The notes beneath the pieces were generated by a model. The model had not been told where the DNA came from. It worked only from the letters and a program-made list of their open reading frames with translations, and made no database searches. 64,000 nt of DNA, from positions 7,898,501 through 7,962,500 of the forward strand of contig NC_059553.1 of assembly GCF_905220415.1 (NCBI RefSeq), written 5' to 3'. The translations under genes and the position numbers were made by a program. Shown one piece after another: positions 1 to 14,100 of this stretch. This stretch comes from Colias croceus. Lineage: Eukaryota; Arthropoda; Insecta; Lepidoptera; Pieridae. Every line of letters starts with the position of its first letter. Positions within the stretch are counted from its first letter, which is position 1.

Positions 1-363
1 CTCACACTATGAAATACACATTCACAGAAATAATTTGTGTCTTTACAAACTCAAACTATTACAAAATTGACACACAAGCATATTTTTGCACACATTGCAA
101 CACAGAAAAATCTCTGCATATATACGTAATAATACAATCGCTCGAAAATGATGTATCCATATCGATATTAAAAAAATAGTAATTTTGTTGAAATTAGAAA
201 TAACATTAATATTATATTAACGTTTTCATCATTTCATTAATATTATTATTAACGTTTTCATCATTATTATATGCATACGAAAAACAATAAAAAGCTATTT
301 TATTTGTATTTGAATATGTATTCATTCATCACAGCACATTTCATTAAAATAAAGTCTCTAAGG

Positions 364-455
364 CCGCGTTTCCACCTGCAAGAAAACTTCCGCGAGAAAT
401 GTTCGACAGTCTGTCTGACAGCAACTTGCAAGTCTACTTGCAGGTGGAAACGCGG
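364..455. repeat. Short palindromic MITE-like element
   Basis: A 19-bp arm 'ccgcgtttccacctgcaag' is followed 54 nt later by its exact reverse complement. The short ORFs that run through it are by-products of the inverted repeat. It is probably a small foldback element. Its family is not known to me. Confidence 0.6.
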
Positions 456-617
456 AATTGAAAATTATTAAAAGCTCTAAAAGTAGTACTAAAAGTTTAT
501 GACAGTCTGAACGAAATGACATAAATATATCATCTGAAACATACGCAATATTAATAGTTACATACATATAAACAAATTATATAATAGAAAGGTTACAAGA
601 TTAACATTACAAAAAAA

Positions 618-655
618 CGGCTAAATGCGAGTCGGACTCGCGCACGAAGGGTTCC
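618..655. repeat. Dispersed lepidopteran repeat fragment
   Basis: The stretch has the core 'gcgagtcggactcgcgcac' followed by 'gaagggttccg', a motif I recognise as widely dispersed in lepidopteran genomes. A related core in the opposite orientation, 'gtgagtccgactcgcac', is at about 9878-9896 in an ATRX intron. The parent element is not resolved. Confidence 0.4.
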
Positions 656-1452
656 GCACCTTTAAAATGTTCTGCCAGTTAAAAATAACCGAGCGAAAAT
701 TTTAATAAATATATACTTACCTCAATACTTACAAAATAAACATTATACTATTATTTACTATTATATTATTTAAATAAACATATTAAACTAATTGTTATGG
801 AAGAGAAGCGCCTTCTAACACAAGTGAAATTTATCACTTAAATGAAGGCACTTACCTCCAACCCGAGATGAAAACTTGTTTAAAAGAAATAAACAATTTT
901 ATTTATTTATTTATTTATTATTATACTCCTTTTTGTGCAGTTGTGTAAAATTTTAATATAATAAAGATTATTTCTCATCTTATTTCAAATCATACTTATA
1001 AAAATATTTTTTTATCAACAACGATAACTAGAAGTAGTCCGTCACTAAGAGTCGTAAAAATTTACGACCTTTTAAGCGACGACTTTTTAAATTCAACTCT
1101 ATCACTAAGTTCATAAAGATTAAATTTGTATTGCATTCCAAGATAGTCTCGTGGGGAGTGCGGTTCAATATCGCGTTCTAAGTTCAACTTTATCGATTAG
1201 TTCATAAAGATTAAATTTGAGTATATTTTCTTTCTATGATAGTCTCGTGAGGCCACATCTATGATCGAGTAAACATGACTCGATTATTCAAGTCTTGATC
1301 ATATCGCTAAACGATACATCGACGATTATCGATATGCGCAGGTTTTGATTATTTTATAATTTTAATAAAATAAATAATTTAACAAATTCAATAATGGACC
1401 TATACGGACCTAACGGTAAAGAATACGATTTTGATAAAATTCGCCAATTTTG

Positions 1453-1775
1453 CTATGGATGAGGTGCTAAAGTGTAATTTTTTATACCCAAAATTAAAAA
1501 AAAAAATATTTATAAAAAAACTAAAGGGGACCTAACGAAAAAATTGTGGGACCTTTAAGGACCTAACGGAGACCTATCGATTTAGGTCATTTTTGACCCA
1601 AAATTCTATGGATGGGGTGCTAAAGTGTATTTTTTTATACCCAAAATTTAAAAAATATATTAAAAAAAAAACTAAACGGGACCTCACGCAAAAATTGTGG
1701 GACCTTAAAGGACCTAACGGAGACCTATCGATCAAGGTCATTTTCGACCCAAAATTCCATTGATGGGGTGCTAAG
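1453..1775. repeat. About 2.1-copy tandem repeat, period about 152 bp
   Basis: A unit starting 'ctatggatgaggtgctaaag' at 1453 recurs at 1606 and begins a third time at 1757 (spacings 153 and 151). Each unit carries 'ggacctaacggagacctatc' and 'gacccaaaattc'. It is non-coding and upstream of ATRX. Confidence 0.75.
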
Positions 1776-2174
1776 TTTGCGTTGGTATCAGAAGCTTCTA
1801 ATTTCTCAATGAGCTTCTTAATTTAGTGGCTAAATTTAAGAAGTTGTAATATGTAAGTAATAACTTAACAAATAGCTTAACAAGGTCAAGAAATTAACTC
1901 TAGAAAATCTATTAAAAACATGGCAACAAAAATATACAATGCTGTTTGCTTCAGCTTCAGTGTGCTTTACTTTATGACTTTATGTCAACATTTATGTTCG
2001 TTCTTGTTCGCTCGGTGTGTTAATATTATAATAATTCTTAATTCTGTGTTGGAAACTATATTTCTTTATTTAATTTTGAGACTAAATACTTAATAAAATC
2101 AATGTTTTTATTGAGTTGCAATAAATATTCAAAACAATGCTTATGTGTGCCTATTAGGCATTTGCAAATCCAAA

Positions 2175-5100
2175 ATGTCTGAACAAATTGAATTGGCCGA
2201 TACTATATGTACAACAGAAGATGCGTTTGAAAGCTTTCAGGCAAATGTTGCTTATGAAGAAGAAGAGTATATAACATTGTCTGACTTAGCTTCCCCGTCT
2301 GATAATACAGATGCGAAACTACCGGAGGTGACACTCGAATCAATTTGCGATGAGAATGGTCCCTGTGGGTCAGACTTACCGAATATTAATGAAACAGCTA
2401 TAGAAAACTCAAATGAAAAAATTGATGATAATGTAGAACAATGTCTAAATAATGATTCAAGTGAGCATAATATTTTAATTGAGAACAATGGTGAAATATC
2501 TGATTCTGTTAACAATAGTATTGAAACTAGTAATAAAACTACGACTATAAACCAAATACCTGCACAAAATGAAATAGTCCCGAAAACGCCAACACGTGGT
2601 AGACCCATAAAGCCAAAACGTGGTAGACCCAGAAGAGAAGCTGTAAAAAATATAAAAGATGTAAATTGTACAACTTCTGTAACAGGTAGGAGAGGTAGGA
2701 GAAACATTACAGAGACCAATACCAACCGTGCAATAAGTTCAAATAGCATAGAAAATATGGAAAATGTTCAAATTGTTTCTTCCACAATAAATGATTCACT
2801 CCTTAATGGCACTCTGCGAAAGAGAGGAAGAAATAAAAAAGTCTCAAATGAACTTATTGAACAGGAAAGTATGACAAATGTTCATTTAGGAATTGATGAA
2901 TCAACAAAAAACACATCTAAAGGTAAGTTAAAAGGTGTAAGTAAAAAAAAGAAAAAAAATGATACGGAATCTGAAAAAATTGATTCTGAAGCCACAATTC
3001 AATCTGTAGAGGATACAGTTAATTCTGGAGATAATATTGCTGACAGTAAAAAAGATTTGACTGAATGTAAACTGCAGAATGATGCAATAGATTCCAGTTC
3101 TCTTTTAGTAGAAATGAAAAATGATAATTACCTTGATGATGAAACAGATGATATCTGCTTAAGTCAACTAAAATCTACATGTGAACTAAAACCAGATAAC
3201 GATACAAACATGAATATAGAAATCAAAGTACATGAAAATGAAGAGCGTGATCTGATACTTGGTGAAAATGAATCTAAAATAACAAAAAGAATACCAAAAA
3301 AGCCTGCACTGGAAGATTTTGAATATAATATTGATACTATAGTCACTGATGTAAGTAAACCTGCTATGGATACAGATAACATTGAGGTAAATGTTGACGT
3401 CAAACAAAATGAAACAGAAAATAACGAAACAGAATTAGAAGCCCTTGACACCTCGAAACGACCTGTGCGCAGACGAACGAAGCAGGTTTTCAAATATGAT
3501 GAAGAATCTGATGAAGACCCTTTTGCGAATGTAGAGTTGTCTGATGACGAACCTCGTAGAAGAAAAAAGGGGAAATACACTTATTCTGATGATGAATATG
3601 TGCCAGGAATGAAATATGATTCGCCAGAATCATCTTTAGATTCTGACATGGAAATAAAAGAATTTGATGATGACAAGAGACAGAAAAAAGGGAGAGTTAA
3701 AAAGTTTGATAGAATTGATAAAAGCAAAAGTCCTAAAAAAAGGGGCAATAGAAATGTATCTTCCCTGGGAAATAAAAGCAAAACAGATATTGCTTCAGAG
3801 ATGTCAAACAATTCAAAAACTGAGTCTGAAATCCTGGATGTTGATATTGATATTGAAGATAGTTTAAAAAGCTCTGTATTATTTAAAGATACATCAAATA
3901 ACTGGGAATCCACCTCTAACATATCAGACTATCTTGCGAAGAAAATTCAAGGCACCGATATAAAGATTATAAAGTCCAAACCATCAGCAAGCCCAGTAAC
4001 AAAATTTGAAATACCAGTTATAAATCAAAATGAACCCAAGAAGACAAAAGAAAGTGATACACAGACAACATCCATAGTAAATATATCCAAAACTACACAA
4101 ACAGATTCACAACAAGTCCTGCCTATGAAAAAACAAGTAAATCTGTCATCTGATCAATCAGAAAAAGCATGTGAATTTTTAAAGAATATTGTTGAAACAA
4201 CAGCAGAGTTAGGTGAGCTTATGACACAGAAATCTCGTGATTTTATTGAGAAGAAAATTAATACCATCAATGTCACAGATACATTAAAAATGGATTACTG
4301 TGTTAAAAAATCATTTCTTTTGTTTAAACTTGCCAAACACAATTTAATGCAAATGGAAAACGAATTGGAGACAAAATATGAGGAATTTTTACGAACAAAT
4401 AATCTATTGCAATATAGAGAACAGCAGAAAACTATCACGCCAAAAACCAAAGATGATAGTGATTGTGAAATTGTGGAAGAAATAACTCCTACTAAACCAG
4501 AAATAAAACCAAAATTTAATCCTAAAACTGTTTTCCTCAACAAGGAGCTGTCAATTAAAATTGCAAAAACTCCCAAATCATCCCCAAAGCCAGCAGCAAC
4601 AGACAAGCATAATATGAAAGGAAGACATACTGTTTGGCTTAATGAATCGGTAATGGTAAAGAAAGTGCAACCTACGCAGTCTTTTTTAGCCCAGGACAGC
4701 CGAAATAAAAAACCCCCTGATTTTGTTACTTTAGATATGGTAAAAAACTTTTTTGACAATTACTACAGGCATGAAAAAATTTTGTCTATCTGTCGCCCTT
4801 ATACATCAATGGAATGGCTCTCCATTAACCAAAACTATGTATGCAATTATTTTGTTAAGGATGCTTCTGATCATGAAAATGAGGTAAATGACGACATGTT
4901 TACCTTGAATGCGAGTAATGTAGATACTACAAGTAGTGATTTTGTTGTAAAAATCAAAGCTTCAACTAGTAATGAATCAATAACTCCAAAACGTTTATTG
5001 ACAATATGTACGGAGTCAATACAAAAGCATTTGCATATTTTAAAACAAAATGTTCAATCAAAGATTGTTTGTGATGAAGGAGAAAATTCTATAGTTAACC

Positions 5101-8100
5101 CACATATTGATATGTGTCATGAAAGTTTATACAAACAAAATGACAAAAATGGTAACATAATATATAGAAGAACCGATACACCTGAAAAGACTGTTAAATC
5201 TCTGAAAGCAATATGTATTTTAAAAATAAACACATTATTGAGAAAGGAACATTTAGAAACTCAATCCGTATTAACCAGTACTAATAAAATATTGCATAAG
5301 TCTGAATATAAAGAATTATTTCTTCATAAAAAGGATATATTTCAAGTTAGATCTTTGTCCTTGTTGTGCTTTAAAGTTCTACAAAGATATTTTCTACCAG
5401 TGGTGAAAGAAATTCCCCTGTACTCTGTAACTTCTTTAAGCTCACTTGCAATAAAGACAATAAATGCAAAATTGACTCAAAAATCTCTCAATGATTGTGA
5501 ATATAATGAAACTCAAAAAAATGTACAAGGAGCTTATCCACTAGATTCCATGGCTTTAACAATTAATTGTGTGAGTTCAATAACAAAAGAAGAAGACTAT
5601 TCAAATTTTCAAACACCTCAGTTTGATTCTGCTCACTCAATCCATGATTATAATGAAGATGATGATAGTTTTGATAACGAGGAGGACACACATTTTAATA
5701 ATGAAGACAACTTACCATTTGGTAATGAAGATGACACAAACAATCAAGACTTTAATCCAGATGCAGATTTTATACAGCAACCAGGCACAGAAGACTCTAA
5801 TTGGGTTTCTATGGTTCAAATGCAAGAGTTACGTTCTTGCTTAATTCCATCCATAGTTACCAGTGATAAGGATTCACCGGAAACAGATAATCAAATTGTT
5901 TCTTCTGAAGAATGTTCATTTGCGCAAATAAAAATTGAGCCGGAGGAACCTGAGCCTGATATAAATGTGATGAACGTTAAGGCAGAACCACAAGAAGAGG
6001 AGGAGATGCAACTTCCGGTAGCGCATGTCGTGACTAAGGAAGAGCATATAGAAGAAATAACACAAGCTCTTGATGAACCTACACCACAGTTATCAAGACA
6101 GAGTAGTAAAACATATAGCGAAGATCTGTTTGAGTCTTTTGTTAGCACAAACAAAATAATTAAAGACATATCTACAACATATATGTTAAACAATGATGAA
6201 ATTTACAGTCAAAGCTCACAGCGTATTAGACGTCAATATGAACCTGATTCTGATGGGGAAAAAGATACCTTTGATGATGATATGGGTTTGCTTGTTCCAC
6301 AAAGCATTGAAGTTGCAAAAGACCAACTCATGGAAAATAGCTCAGATGAAGATAGCAACAAAAAACAAGTTAAAAAGAAACCTACGAAAACCTTGAAATC
6401 AAAAAAGAATTCAAAAGAGGTTGTTAAGGATAAATTTCCTGTGGTTGGAAATGATGTTGCTGTCCTGACAAGAAGAATGAAAGAAAAAATTCGACAACTT
6501 GAGAAGAAAAATGATTCTTCTGATTCAGAGACAGAAAATATTCCATTACAAGCGAGGCGTGCAAAGCCTCAAGTAAGTGAAAAATCAAAGGATACGGAGG
6601 AGAAGGTCCAAGAAATAATAAAGATTCCTGTGCAGTGCAGTGAAGTAGACTCAACCGAGCATATTTCATCTGAAACTAGTAATCAGTCAAGTATTGCCAA
6701 TACAAGGAATTCAAAGAAGCTTAAAAAACCACAAGTATCGCAAAATCAAGCAAAGGAACAATTGAGTCCAGATGTGGATCTGAATGTTCCATCTGAACTA
6801 TTAGAATGTGAACCAGATATAGCTGTTAAAGATGAACCAATTAAAAATGTTACAAATAAAGATTCAATAGAAACAAATACTGAAAAGGATTTATCAAAAC
6901 ATTGTGATAAGATTGATGAAACAGAGTACATAGATAGATATGGCTGGAAATGTTACTGTATCAATCCCAGCGATCCTAAGATATATGAAAATGCGTCGGT
7001 TGTATTAGAGAAACTTCCTGAATCCTTTGTAGATACTTATTTGAGGTTTCAGGATATTGAGGACGGTAGTGATGATGATAATAATGATGCAGAAGTAAAT
7101 AGGTAAGAAATGTTGTGTTTAAAAAAAAACAATTAAATTTAAATTATAGATCTAGAAAACCTTGTTCATAACATTATATTTTTGCAGTATCCCGTATACT
7201 TATATACGTATTGAAAACGACTTTTTGACATGGTTCTTTAATATTTAATTATTTAACAGGTTAACAAATTTGGCTTCATTGGCTAGACCTTCAACAAAGG
7301 ATAAAACTCGTGTGAAGCACAATGACAAAAATACAAATAAAGCTCCTAAATTAGGAGTGGATAATGGTTCAAGCCCCAAAGATATTAATAAAGATGATCA
7401 GTGTGCAGAACTAACACCATCTGAAGATGAAGATGATGGCCGTGATTATGATGACATACCTCAAGTAAATTCATACTTTTAATTCATATTATTTGTTTTA
7501 CAAACATTGTATGTATGTTAATTCAGTACAGTACTCCAAAAGTAATAATTCGCATATAAATCTTCGTCATAGTTCGGTAACTGTCATATTCCCGGAGCGT
7601 CCAAAGACAATATGTATAAAGAGTGGTTATATGCATTTTCTTCATGCATAATTCAGTAAAATTATTATGTGTTTTGTGCTAAAAGAGATTAATATTGATT
7701 TTTAAGTAACGATTTTGTTTCGATAATTCCTTGTAAGTAAATAGCGAGTATAACCCCACGATTGCCAATATATTATTATCTTTGTTGGATTGATTTACTT
7801 GAAAATTTTTGTAGTACTTTTAAAGTGTCTTACTGAAGCTGGTGTAATGATGAAAGAAAAGAAGGTTAAAATAACACAAGATTTAAATTTAAAAAATATG
7901 GTTTTCAAACACAGGTTTACATTTAAATCGTAGAAATCTAATCATTAAAATCTCAGTTCAAAAGTATTTACAGTAACAAAAAAATAAAACTAAAAACAAT
8001 CAGAGTCAGGGATTATCAGGATCATCGAAAAATTCACCTTTAAAAACTAAACCAAGAAAGGTCTTGTTTTTGTTTTTAAAGGTGAATTTTCAGTCTCCAT

Positions 8101-11100
8101 CAAAATATGTATAAAGGCGACTGGCGGATTTTTAACTGACAGGCTACCCGTCACCTACCGCCCGAATTGTTTTCGATTGTGTACATATGTATTACTCTAC
8201 TCTTTGATTGTGTATGACCGTGAATTGACTTCTATTTATTTTGCACAAGGTGTAAATTTCAAGTGCGTTGTTTAGGGCTCTTACGATTAAGACGACATAC
8301 GACGATTAGCGAAGATCTGATTATTTTAGAGGATTTAAAAGGATTTATAAGATCGGATTAATTTTGGAGTACTGTAATTTATGTACCCAAGTTTTGATCT
8401 CCGTAATATTTAATTATTTATTTTGGAAAGTGTGTATCAACGGCCGCCGATCCGTTCTTTGTGATACAGATACGATTTTTTACAGGAAGCCCCCCGAGAT
8501 CCTGAAAATTCTATGGCAAAGAATTTGCTAATGAACGATAATGAAAGTGATTCAGAACAAACTGAAAAATTCGATGAGAATATTAAAATAAAACAAGAAC
8601 CTGGTACTGAAGAAGCTTCTCCTTTAAAAGTGAAATCTGGTCCTAAATCAAAGACTAAAGACGTTAAACCAACAAGTGGAGATTCTGTAATGTTAACTGC
8701 TGATATTATGATGAATTCAGAACTGAAACTACTTAACACGCCAGTTGTTATGAAAGAAGAACCTTCCCCTGAAACTAAATGTACGGAAACTAAAGATCTG
8801 CTGAAACCTATAAAGATGACTACTGTAAGTGTGTATAACATTATATTATTGAGTAAAGAATAAATAAATAAAATAAATCTATTCACTAATTTTCCAAATA
8901 TTTACAGAGAGGTGCTAAAAAACAAAAACTGAGACATAAAACAGAGTTGTCGAAAGAAGATGAATCCTCGTCAGAAGAAGAGAAGCAATGGGTTTTTACT
9001 AAAGAGAAATTACTCAAACGAATCGAAAAGAAACATGACACTGCTATGTACATACTTTATACTTACTAATTTTAACATTTTTGATAATTTTTTTTTTTTT
9101 GGATTACCAATTATTCGTTACGTTCTTATGTGTTTCAGCGATGACGAAGCGAAAGGTGCTAAAAGAGTTAGTGAGTTTATTGAAAAGCGAGGAGAGGCGT
9201 CAGAACATCAATCGTCGAAGTCTAGATCAAGCAGAGGAAAGCGATCGAAAATGAAAGCGCTAGAACGACGAAAACAAATGAAGTGAGTGTATAGATCGGT
9301 TGTTCTTTTACTTAAGATTTTTTTAAAAACAATGTTTTATAATATTTGTTTTTTATTATACGCTTTTTCTAAACTATATAATATACCCGTTAAAAACGAT
9401 TAACTGTTTGATAAATAGCTACATAAGCATTTAAAAATGAATTGGAATTTAATTTTCACATTTGTTTTCAGTATTCTAGCTAGAGAACTCTTCGGTGAAC
9501 AACTGTCTTCAAGAAAGTGTTCCCAAAATTATAGCAAGGGACGTCGTAATATTAGAAAGGTTAATATAAATAAAATAAAAACACAACATTGTATGATAAT
9601 AAAGTGCCATTTTAACATGTTACTTGTTTTTAGGTTCTTAATAAACAAAATCTTAACCATTCAACCATAATTGCAAATAAGGAAGAATTTGACAGAAAAC
9701 GAAGACTGAACAACAGACAGGCACAATTGGTAAATATGAACATTTATTTTTAGTTGTAAAATATATGTTTTATTAAAAAAAAATCGAGGTTAAGCAACGT
9801 TTCTCATGGTCATAAATTGGATGGATGACCAATTATTTTGCAATTAGTCTTCAGTTTATATTTATGGGACCCTAGTGTCGTGAGTCCGACTCGCACTTGA
9901 CCGATTTTTATTTTTTGTACACGTAGATGATGTGTATTTTTTTTTACAATGTTTTCTTTTAGAGAGAACATCTCGGATGCGAAGAAGGTGTTAACGTTGT
10001 GGTGATAAACGACGAACTGTGTTTGGAATATGATTTCGAGAACAATCTACCTGTTGCTGGTGTTCACAAGTTCTTCACGCAAGTTATGAAAGCGCATCAG
10101 GTGAGGTTTTTTTGTTCTATTTGAATTGTTTATTGTGTTCATTTATTCGTTAATAATTGTTTATGATTATTCTTAAAACATTTTTGTCACGTTTAGTTCG
10201 AGTCACGCTTAACTTTTTTAAAAGGTGTACTGTTTTTCATTTATTTTTTTCATTTATTTTGATGATATCGTAGTTTTTTTATTCATTTTGATAATAAATA
10301 GTACTCAATTCAACACATTGTACGCAGTACGAAGGAGTCAAGTTCATGTGGGACGCGTGCTTCGAGAGCGTGTCCCGCGTGGCCAGCGGCGACCCGGGCG
10401 GCGGCTGCATATTGGCGCACTGCATGGGGCTGGGCAAGACGCTGCAAGTGCTGGCTCTGCTGCACACGGTACGGTATAGCGTGCCGCCGGTACACGTACA
10501 GTGCGGAGTGTACAGTACGTGCGGCACGCGTGCTGCGAGAGCGTGTCCCGCGTGGCCAGCGGCGACCCGGGCGGCGGCTGCATACTGGCGCACTGCATGG
10601 GGCTGGGCAAGACGCTGCAAGTGCTGGCTCTGCTGCACACGGTACGGTATAGCGTGCCGCCGGTACACGTACAGTGCGGAGTGTACAGTACGTGCGGCAC
10701 GCGTGCTGCGAGAGCGTGTCCCGCGTGGCCAGCGGCGACCCGGGCGGCGGCTGCATACTGGCGCACTGCATGGGGCTGGGCAAGACGCTGCAAGTGCTGG
10801 CTCTGCTGCACACGGTACGGTATAGCGTGCCGCCGGTACACGTACAGTGCGGAGTGTACAGTACGTGCGGCACGCGTGCTGCGAGAGCGTGTCCCGCGTG
10901 GCCAGCGGCGACCCGGGCGGCGGCTGCATACTGGCGCACTGCATGGGGCTGGGCAAGACGCTGCAAGTGCTGGCTCTGCTGCACACGGTACGGTATAGCG
11001 TGCCGCCGGTACACGTACAGTGCGGAGTGTACAGTACGTGCGGCACGCGTGCTGCGAGAGCGTGTCCCGCGTGGCCAGCGGCGACCCGGGCGGCGGCTGC

Positions 11101-14100
11101 ATACTGGCGCACTGCATGGGGCTGGGCAAGACGCTGCAAGTGCTGGCTCTGCTGCACACGGTACGGTATAGCGTGCCGCCGGTACACGTACAGTGCGGAG
11201 TGTACAGTACGTGCGGCACGCGTGCTGCGAGAGCGTGTCCCGCGTGGCCAGCGGCGACCCGGGCGGCGGCTGCATATTGGCGCACTGCATGGGGCTGGGC
11301 AAGACGCTGCAAGTGCTGGCTCTGCTGCACACGGTACGGTATAGCGTGCCGCCGGTACACGTACAGTGCGGAGTGTACAGTACGTGCGGCACGCGTGCTG
11401 CGAGAGCGTGTCCCGCATGAGCACGAGAATAGACAAAATATACATATTGGTTGAGATGGCTGTTTAATCATCACAATAAATGCCGTGGATTAGGCGCATA
11501 AAACGATTGCTCGAAGAAATTCGATTGCTCAAGCGGAATCAGAGGTGGCCGATATACTAGACGTTGCTCCGGTTTGGCAAAAAGACGTGGGTTCGAATCC
11601 CACGTCGTGATAGATTTTTTCGATTATTAAAAAAAATCTAAATTAATTGCTTTCTTTAAATGATTTAAAATTATTCTACAGGTTTTAACTCATCCCATGC
11701 TAAATATGAAGCGTGTACTCGTATGCTGTCCTCTTTCCACTGTATTGAATTGGGTCGACGAGATCCATAAATGGATTGATCCAGTTACAGACAAAATTAA
11801 GGTATTGTATTTTATTTTATTACTATTGTTTTATTACATTTAATCCTTAATTGTACATTTTGTTTAAAATAGATAAACCTGGAATATTTATTTAGTCTTC
11901 CTTTTATTAACGAATATCGTTGTACTTTTCAAGCCTAAAAAATTGAGACGTAAACTACAGGTATAATTGTCTGAAGAATGTTAGTCACATATTTATTGCT
12001 TTTTTTTTGTTATTAGGTAGTGAGCTGCTTAATTAGAATAGGCATTTATTGTACTTGAATGAAATAAGTTAAAAGCATGCTTTAAAACAATTTTTGCCGT
12101 CATCCACTATATAAATAATTTTTAATTTATTTATGGATCAGTATACTTTTTCACGGACTAACCTTGTACTAAAATAGTATGCTTATTTCTATAATTTTTA
12201 CCAGACATTCGAGCTATCAAAACTGAAGCGTACTTACGAGCGCGCTTACCAGCTAGAAGACTGGTATAACAATGGTGGGATATTCATCATCGGTTACGAA
12301 TTATTCCGGAGTCTTACAACCCTTGACTCTGAAATAGATCAAGTGAGACCAACCTATATAAAGAAGATACGAACTGCTCTGCTCGATCCTGGACCAGATA
12401 TAATTGTATGTGATGAAGGACATTTGCTAAAGAACGATTGCTCTGTGCTAGCAGTGGCTATGAGTAGGGTCAGCACGAAGAGAAGAATTGTGCTGACTGG
12501 AACTCCGATGCAGAATAATTTGAGGGAATACTATTGTATGGTTAACTTTGTTAAGCCCAGCTTATTGGGGACTTACGCGGAATATTCTAATAGGTAAGAT
12601 CAATAATTTAATGAACTGTTATATAAATTAAATAACTCGAAAATGTTCTACTAATCAAATTCAAATCCATAAATAGAAACTTATTCTTAAATAATATTCA
12701 ATAACATATTATTTTATTTTCAATTTTGATACATTTACATTCTTTAAAACCATAGATTTGAAAACCCCATCATGAACGGGCAGCACAGAGATTCAAGAGA
12801 AGACGATATAATTCTCATGAAGACGCGTACACACATCCTCCACAAAGTTCTAGAAGGTTGCTTGCAACGTCAAGAGGCATCTGTCCTCTATCCATATTTA
12901 CCAAAGAAATACGAATACACCGTGTTCATTCCATTAACACAATGCCAAAAAGATCTGTACACACATTACCTGAATGGCTCTGCGACAAAAAAAGGCAAGC
13001 AATTGGTCCTAAAGGATTTCCATATATTGCAAAAGATATGGACACACCCACTAGTGCTACATAATTTTCAGACAAGAGCGCGAGATGCTGAAAATAAGAA
13101 AATCAAAGGTATAAAACAATTTATTTAACAATTATAGTTTACATTTATCTTTGTTTTTAAAAATGTTTTAAAAATGTTAAGTTTTCTGTGTTCCCTGCAT
13201 AAAGGTACTTATCTATAGAACTTATGTTTTGATACAATACCCAACCCTATTAAAAATATCTATTTTTTACCCGACTACGGCAAAGCAAAAGGAGGGTTAT
13301 GATTTTGACAGGCTATGTATGTATGTATGTATGTATGTAAGTATGTATGTATGTATGTTCATCTGTTCCCTCGTAACGTCTAAACTACTTATCAGAATTT
13401 GACAAATGACATATCATTAGAAGCGTCTTAATTGTCCGCTGGCTATAGGCTATATGGGGTTTCACAAAATCTAATGTGGCGTCCTCTATCGGACAAAACA
13501 TACAAAGTAAAAAAATAAAGTTAAGATAAATATCCCGTGTTTGGTATCATTTGAAAGCGCTTTCCTTGTACATTTTGAATATATATATATTACTAGCATT
13601 TGCTCGTGACTTTACCTCTATTCATGGGCTGATTGCATATAATTCACATCTTTTCGTCCATAGCTTCTTTATTAGTTCATCAGTTTAACTTTTGTTAATA
13701 TTATGCCCCCAAATACACTTTAACACCAAAATAGTACAAATAATATAAAGTTAAAAAACTAAAACCCAACTACGACAATAACCGGCGCTGAAAAAGTATA
13801 AAACAAGATTTCAGAATACTGAACTGAACAAAGTTGCTAATGTAGTTGCAAGTAAATGGACACAGTAGACTCAACCAAGATGCCTTCGTTGTAAATTGAC
13901 AATAATGTCATACAATACTATTCTGAAGTATGCAATATTCCACTATGTAAAGATAAATTTTCATGTTTGGAAAGGCGTAGTCACACGTTGTTGAAGTGCT
14001 ACGGTAGATAGGTATATTAGGTATGTAACGTGTGACTACGCCTTTCCAAACATGAAAATTTATCTTTACATAGTGGAATATTGCATACTTCAGAATAGTA

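Larger units (their letters stand above)
1..2174. other. Upstream region of ATRX
   Basis: This is AT-rich DNA with no convincing coding exon. It holds a short palindromic element (364-455), a fragment of a dispersed repeat (about 618-655), an imperfect duplication around 1091-1250 and a tandem repeat (1453-1775). The ATRX promoter and 5' UTR probably lie in the last few hundred bases, but no TATA box or clear initiator is evident. Confidence 0.5.

Noticed and set aside
2145..2174. ATRX start at 2145
   Set aside because: It would add ten residues (MCLLGICKSK) unlike the acidic N-terminus. The ATG at 2175 has an A at -3 and is preferred, but 2145 is not excluded.
2252..4759. Minus-strand ORFs of 110-165 codons over ATRX exon 1
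   Set aside because: They are shadows of the real plus-strand frame, with no homology or splice support.
10328..11416. CRISPR-like array
   Set aside because: The repeat unit is a whole exon plus a short intron with no variable spacers, in a eukaryotic gene.
10279..11474. Long minus-strand ORFs (360-388 codons) across the tandem array
   Set aside because: They exist only because the 173-bp GC-rich unit has no stops in several frames. The plus-strand frame matches ATRX with correct splice phases.
11560..11605. tRNA gene around 'ggttcgaatcc'
   Set aside because: Only the B-box arm is tRNA-like; the rest does not fold, and a diverged sister copy at 14825-14935 shows it is a repeat.
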